Positions 59,640 to 64,000 of a stretch of DNA of 64,000 bases are shown piece by piece. Numbering within the stretch: position 1 is the first letter of the stretch; the number at the start of each line of letters is the position of its first letter. Both the position numbers and the translations under genes were made by a program. The notes beneath the pieces were generated by a model, which ran no database searches, was not told where the DNA came from, and saw nothing but the letters and a program-made list of their open reading frames with translations. Source of the DNA: Tiliqua scincoides. Lineage: Eukaryota; Chordata; Lepidosauria; Squamata; Scincidae. The stretch is taken from the NCBI RefSeq assembly GCF_035046505.1, contig NC_089822.1, positions 124,678,807-124,742,806 on the forward strand, written 5' to 3'.

Positions 59640-59800
59640 ATGGGTTTTATCCTGTACTGTCCTTGCAACTGTCTTGCGAGGTAGGCTGTTCTGCCAATAT
59701 CCTGTCCAATAGCACCACATGAGCTTCATGGATGACAAGGGGCTAGTCTCCCTAGGCTAGTCCCAAACTCTTTCTACTGCATTGCACTGACTCTCTGTGT
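59640..59800 (-). repeat. Possible MIR-like relic
   Basis: CTTGCAACTGTCTTGCGAGG and TCTACTGCATTGCACTGAC are in reversed MIR order; weak. Confidence 0.35.
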
Positions 59801-59844
59801 TACAACTCTTTGGTCACAGCTGACTGTGAGATCAATCTTATAAG

Positions 59845-60063
59845 TCAGGCTATAATCCTAAACATACTGACCTGGGGGTAAGCCACATTGAACACAATGG
59901 GACTTACTTCTGAGTAGACAAGCATAGGATTTTGCTGTTTTGTTCTGGCTGGCAAAAAACATAAATAACTAAGACTGCAATCCTAACCACACTTTCTGAG
60001 AGTAAGCCCCCATTGAACAAAATAGGCCTTGCTTCTGAGTAGACCTGGCTAGGATTGTGCCTC
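59845..60063 (+). repeat. Two family P palindromic repeats
   Basis: 59846-59932 (GGCTATAATCCTAAACAT to AGCATAGGATTTTGC) and 59971-60063 (GACTGCAATCCTAACCAC to TGGCTAGGATTGTGCC), both plus orientation. Confidence 0.68.
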
Positions 60064-61149
60064 AACTATATAACATTGCAAGTGCATGTGAAACCTAAAT
60101 AAACAGAACTAAAAGAAAAATGAACAGACAAACAGCATGGAAGGTTGGATGAAATCAGATGCAAGAGGAAAGCATGTGGACAAAATTTGAAATGAGGTTA
60201 TAATTGAAAATGGCTGAAAGAGCAAAGCAGTGAAAGTCAAGTGGATGAAAGTCAAGGTATTGCTATAATGGATAGCAACAACCTAGCGGGGTGGTATTTT
60301 ACCATAGGAAAAGGATCTTTCTGCTGATTGCCCTGGTTTCTGCTTTCCCAATACAGACCTTTTTCAGTCTCCCATTTAGGCCAGAAGGGAGATACCCTAG
60401 CTCAGGAGCCATAAACTCTAAGGCTAGATGGGATAATGAGAAAGCACTACTCACCCTCCCCATTGTATTGCCTTGTTTTGAACAAGGCTCTGGTGTGAAG
60501 GCTGTGCATGTATCTCAGCCTTTATGGTTTGCTCTGGATAAGAGCCCCAAGCAAGGAGGTGGGATAATTGGTAAGTCTGGCAGCAGGAGGGCAGTAGAAG
60601 GAGGAATAGCATGAGTAAGAGGAGTAGCAGTGGGTGACAGCCACCCCTTTAAAAGCAAGATGAGACTCCAGCTCAGAAGTGTGCATTGTCCTGTCTGGTG
60701 ATAACTTTGAATGGCCCAGCTTGCGTAATAGCTGGAAAAGCAAATGGCAAAGATTTGAATTCTCTAACATTTCAAATTTTACCACTCACATTTTGAATGA
60801 GAAATTTCAAGTTATCAGTTCAAACTCTGACTATGACATTTTACATAAACATTTTTAGTGCTTTAGTGCTGGAGATTATGTTTACTGTGTATTACAGGTA
60901 CTGTCAAATAACCACTCCATTGTATGTAAGTTATAATCATATCTAGCCAAATATTAAATAGCGTTGTATACCAACCATCAAATATGATTGCACAAAAGCA
61001 ATCAAATATTATCCAATATCAAATACTGAGCTCAAATATAACTAGTTACCCCGTCAGGGTGGGAGGCGCAGGACATAGTGTGTTTCTTGTCAGAAGAAAG
61101 AGATCAAGAATGTATTTGCATGACAGCTAAATATCTATGTCTAATTTTT
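60064..61149. other. No recognisable gene
   Basis: About 1.1 kb; AT-rich end near 60950-61040 repeats AATCAAATAT motifs. Confidence 0.35.
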
Positions 61150-61345
61150 AGTAGGCGCAAACATCTGCATGATCTTTACAATATATGAGCCATGATTGTT
61201 GAGAAACTGTATACTGGGGATTCATGTGTGTTTTGGATAGCTTTGTATGAATCTAAAGATGTGTGATATTTTTGTTATTTTATTGGCTTTTTATTGTTCA
61301 CATGTTTTATTTGTTGTCTGTGATGCCAATAACGGTTTCTGATAT
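61150..61345 (+). repeat. LINE 3' tail relic, ATGCCAATAA type
   Basis: Ends GATGCCAATAACGGTTTCTG, resembling the tails near 555 and 56490. Confidence 0.35.
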
Positions 61346-61791
61346 CAATTTCAGTTGTCTTATAGAGATCAAATATTCAGTGTAAATCCAGAAAATATTT
61401 GAATATTCAGGGAGTATCCAGGGGCTAATTTGCACAAAAACTCTCAGAGGATGTATTTTGAGGCAAATTGGTTTCAGCTCGACTAGTCTTCCTAACCTCA
61501 AAATCCGGCCCCTTTCGCCGAGGCAGGCTACAGCTGCAACGCACCAGGTTCAGGAGAACAAGAACAAGATCTCCATGTGTGAAACTGGAGAGATTGAATT
61601 AAGCCTTCAAAATTAACACTAAAAAAACCTGAGAGACTTCTGTGAACTCCTGTAGCTATGACAACTGGCTGCTGGGGAGACCGCCAGGCATGGAGCCATA
61701 TTAGAACTCCAGCTGCTTCTAGCGGCGGATCCAAGAAGAGGAAATGAACCAGGCACGTGGGTCCCTTGGAGAAGCCACTTCTGCTCTCAGC

Positions 61792-61820
<29 letters not shown>
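61792..61820 (+). repeat. (CA)n microsatellite
   Basis: Uninterrupted CA run of about 28 bp. Confidence 0.9.
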
Positions 61821-61822
<2 letters not shown>

Positions 61823-62034
61823 CTCACTCCAGGTTATTCTGTTATGTAGGCATCCATTCTTGCATGCATATATTTAATTTGCCTGTCAATGACAAAAACC
61901 TGGCTATCCCACCTGAGTCAACCGTTCTGTTCAAACTATTTCTCTTCCATTTCTGTGCACTTGGAGATAAACTCATTAGTCCAGCCATTTCCAAGCAGTT
62001 AAAAAAAAAAATCATGAACACATCATAAATACTC

Positions 62035-62340
62035 TGCTGTGGCAGACCTAAGGTCTGTCTAGTCCAGCATGCTGTTTCTAGCCATGCCCAACTGGATGTT
62101 CCTAGGAAGCCTAGGGAGGAGATGAACAGCCCTCTCCTGCCATTCTTTCCCTGCAACCGGCCTTCAGAGGCACAAAGCATGTGAACCTGGGAGTAGCAGT
62201 CATGTAGCCAACATAAGTAATGGCCACTGATAGTGTTGCCTCCTGTTTTTAAACCCATCTAAACTGGTGGCTACTATTGCCAGAAACACCCCTCCATCAG
62301 AGATGAGCTAATTGCCTTCTCTGTCCACTTGGCTAGCTCC
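62035..62340 (-). repeat. CR1/L3-like 3' region, minus strand
   Basis: AAGGTCTGTCTAGTCCAGCA, ATGTTCCTAGGAAGCC and GGTGGCTACTATTGCC follow the reversed 3' region common in amniote CR1/L3 copies. Diverged. Confidence 0.45.
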
Positions 62341-62395
62341 CCCTCCTCAGTAGATCTAATGAGCTAAGCTGGGCAAGGGTCAAGTGGGCAGGCGG

Positions 62396-63048
62396 TCAGT
62401 GTCTCACTGTAGAGGATCCTGCCGCCCTCCTCAGGTTATACAAGCTAAAAGAAACCCCAATAACAAGACCAATGGGTACCTGGGAGACCTCAACTGGACC
62501 ACCCAAGTTGTGGCAGACATGAGCAATTTTATCTGCAAAATGTGTAGCAAATTGGTCACAGTAAGCGACCAAATCATTGCTCCTGCCTCTCTGAGATAGG
62601 TGGAGCAAGCCATGAACCACCCAGAACAGTTCAACTGGCTGGCTTCCTACAGACATGATGGTGGCAGAGAAAAATGCCTTGTTTGCTACCATCACTGCCA
62701 CCAAGCAGGCTCTCATATGGGCTCTCACCCGTGTTCGGTTGGACTTATCATGAGTTTTCTGCCACCGCTGCTCAAGACATCTACCCAGCTGCTTCATTTC
62801 CAGAAGCACCTCGGAAAATCAGGGAGCCATCTTAGCTCTGTGGTGAGCCAGAGGTTGTTCAGGAGCAATCTGATCCAATGCTGTTCATGCAACATAGCAT
62901 AGGGATCCAGGTAGAGGGTCTTAGGTTTGTTGCTTAGCCTGAAGAGAGTTCCTGATGGGACCTCAGTGGCTATTTTTGTTGTTGAGCAGGGTTCCTGACA
63001 GCACACTTGCAGACTGGCAGAATTCTCCTCCTCCGAACAAAGCTGCAA
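62396..63048 (-). pseudogene. L2-like LINE fragment between endonuclease and RT
   Basis: On the minus strand the frames at 62794-63048 and 62396-62809 read ...LWLTTELRWLPDFPRCFWK then LGRCLEQRWQKTHDKSNRTR, ANKAFFSATI, PVELFWVVHGLLHL and HFADKIAHVCHNL. This order (charged helix, KxAFFS, LFxVVxGLL, FxxKI) is the linker between endonuclease and RT in L2-type LINEs. No RT follows, so it is a fragment. Confidence 0.6.
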
Positions 63049-63094
63049 GTTGTCATTTCTTATTCCACCTTCACGGAAGAGAAACTAGGACTGA

Positions 63095-63250
63095 GAAACT
63101 GTAAGTTGCCGAAGGCTAACCTCGCAAATGAATGGCTGAGCTGGGAACTGAACCTGAGGCTCCCACCCCAGCAGAAAGCATGCTGTGCTGTGGTGGTGTG
63201 CGGGCAGCTACTCCAATAGGAACTTCCTGTGAAGGCAGTCCCACACAACT
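63095..63250 (-). repeat. Possible MIR-like relic
   Basis: GAGCTGGGAACTGAACCTGA resembles the reversed MIR core; weak. Confidence 0.3.
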
Positions 63251-64000
63251 GCCCTTATGCATTCAGGCAAAATTCCCACCCGTGGGGTTATTTTGTCCCA
63301 TAAGCTTGCACTCTAAGCCTATGCAAGGAGAAGATATTTGCATCCCAGGTATTTTTTGTACCTCATGCTCTCATTGCGGGAGAGGGGAGAGAGATCCTGC
63401 CTGCCTGCTTGCTTGTCTGTCATGCCGGTGGCCTCTGCATTGAGATGAAATGCCAGACCCTGCGGTGAGAGTGTCAGGTTGGCCCCAGGCTTTTCAGCCT
63501 CCTGCATTTCCCTGGAGCCGTGACCTTGGCTCTTCCTCCTGGGCAAGGTCCAAGGAACTGGGTCAGAGGCTCCTATAGGTATTAAAAATCAAATCTTTCT
63601 CCTGCCAAGTGCACCACTATTAGGATATGTGCAATTATTGCACGTTCCTTTTGAGGACTTTCTCTCTCAAATCTATCCCGTTATACCCATTGCTCTTCCA
63701 CGTGGTTTACAGCTGGAGGACAGTCAATCTTGGGTTTCTTGCACAGGGGGTAGTGTGGGTAGGCCCTCTACACACAAACATCAGGCACAAGTGCTAGTAC
63801 AACCAATGCAGGTACTAAAGGAAGGAATGTGGCTTAGTTCGTGGTATGCTGGGAAGTGTTGGCAGACTTGGAATGAGAACAGCCTTCCCTTATCCACTCT
63901 CCCCTGGCATTTGACATGCAAAAACAAATAAGATCTCATGATGGCAAGGGGTGGACCATTTTGCTATTTTTATTAACATTAGGGTTAACATTAACATTCT
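63251..64000. other. No recognisable gene
   Basis: About 750 bp to the window end with short frames only. Confidence 0.35.

Overview
The window is vertebrate nuclear DNA, and its repeats point to a squamate reptile, probably a lizard. They include a tRNA-derived Sauria-type SINE, a 5S rRNA-derived SINE, young CR1 LINEs with an 8-bp TTCTTATG tail, MIR and L2 relics, and a dense load of hAT-type and palindromic MITEs. I cannot name a genus. The one host gene I can prove is SHMT2 (mitochondrial serine hydroxymethyltransferase). It lies on the plus strand in twelve coding exons between 22251 and 37273. The exons splice in frame through GT-AG introns to 502 codons plus a stop, all catalytic residues are present, and the N-terminus is arginine-rich and presequence-like.

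Layout. 1-575: 3' end of an unclassified LINE. 576-4750: hAT elements, one nested in another, and a long palindromic MITE. 4752-8581: nearly full-length APE-type LINE, copy 1. 8582-13430: mostly unique sequence with a 5S SINE, a Sauria SINE and a pogo/Tigger-like MITE. 13600-18909: an old CR1 interrupted by a MITE and a young CR1 with a 551-codon open RT frame, followed by a 2.05-kb hAT element. 19405-19524: twenty perfect TGTGCG units. 20084-22015: hAT MITEs, including a threefold nest. 22020-37570: SHMT2 with its promoter, introns and poly(A) signal. 37800-64000: no provable gene; MITEs, CR1 tails, LINE copy 2 (52423-56247, minus) with an 11-bp target duplication, two hAT MITEs stacked on one target site, and a minus-strand L2 fragment.

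The most interesting system is a LINE/SINE partnership visible inside the window. The last 33 or so bases of both LINE copies are also the 3' tail of two 5S rRNA-derived SINEs. This shared tail starts in the LINE's last codons, contains its TAG stop, and folds into a short hairpin with a UUCG-type loop, a plausible recognition structure for the LINE reverse transcriptase. One of these SINEs sits in SHMT2 intron 10 between perfect 13-bp target duplications. SHMT2 also shows candidate control sites: a ZNF143-type site, a CACGTG box and HIF-like cores upstream, and two facing ATF4/CHOP-type CARE sites in intron 1.
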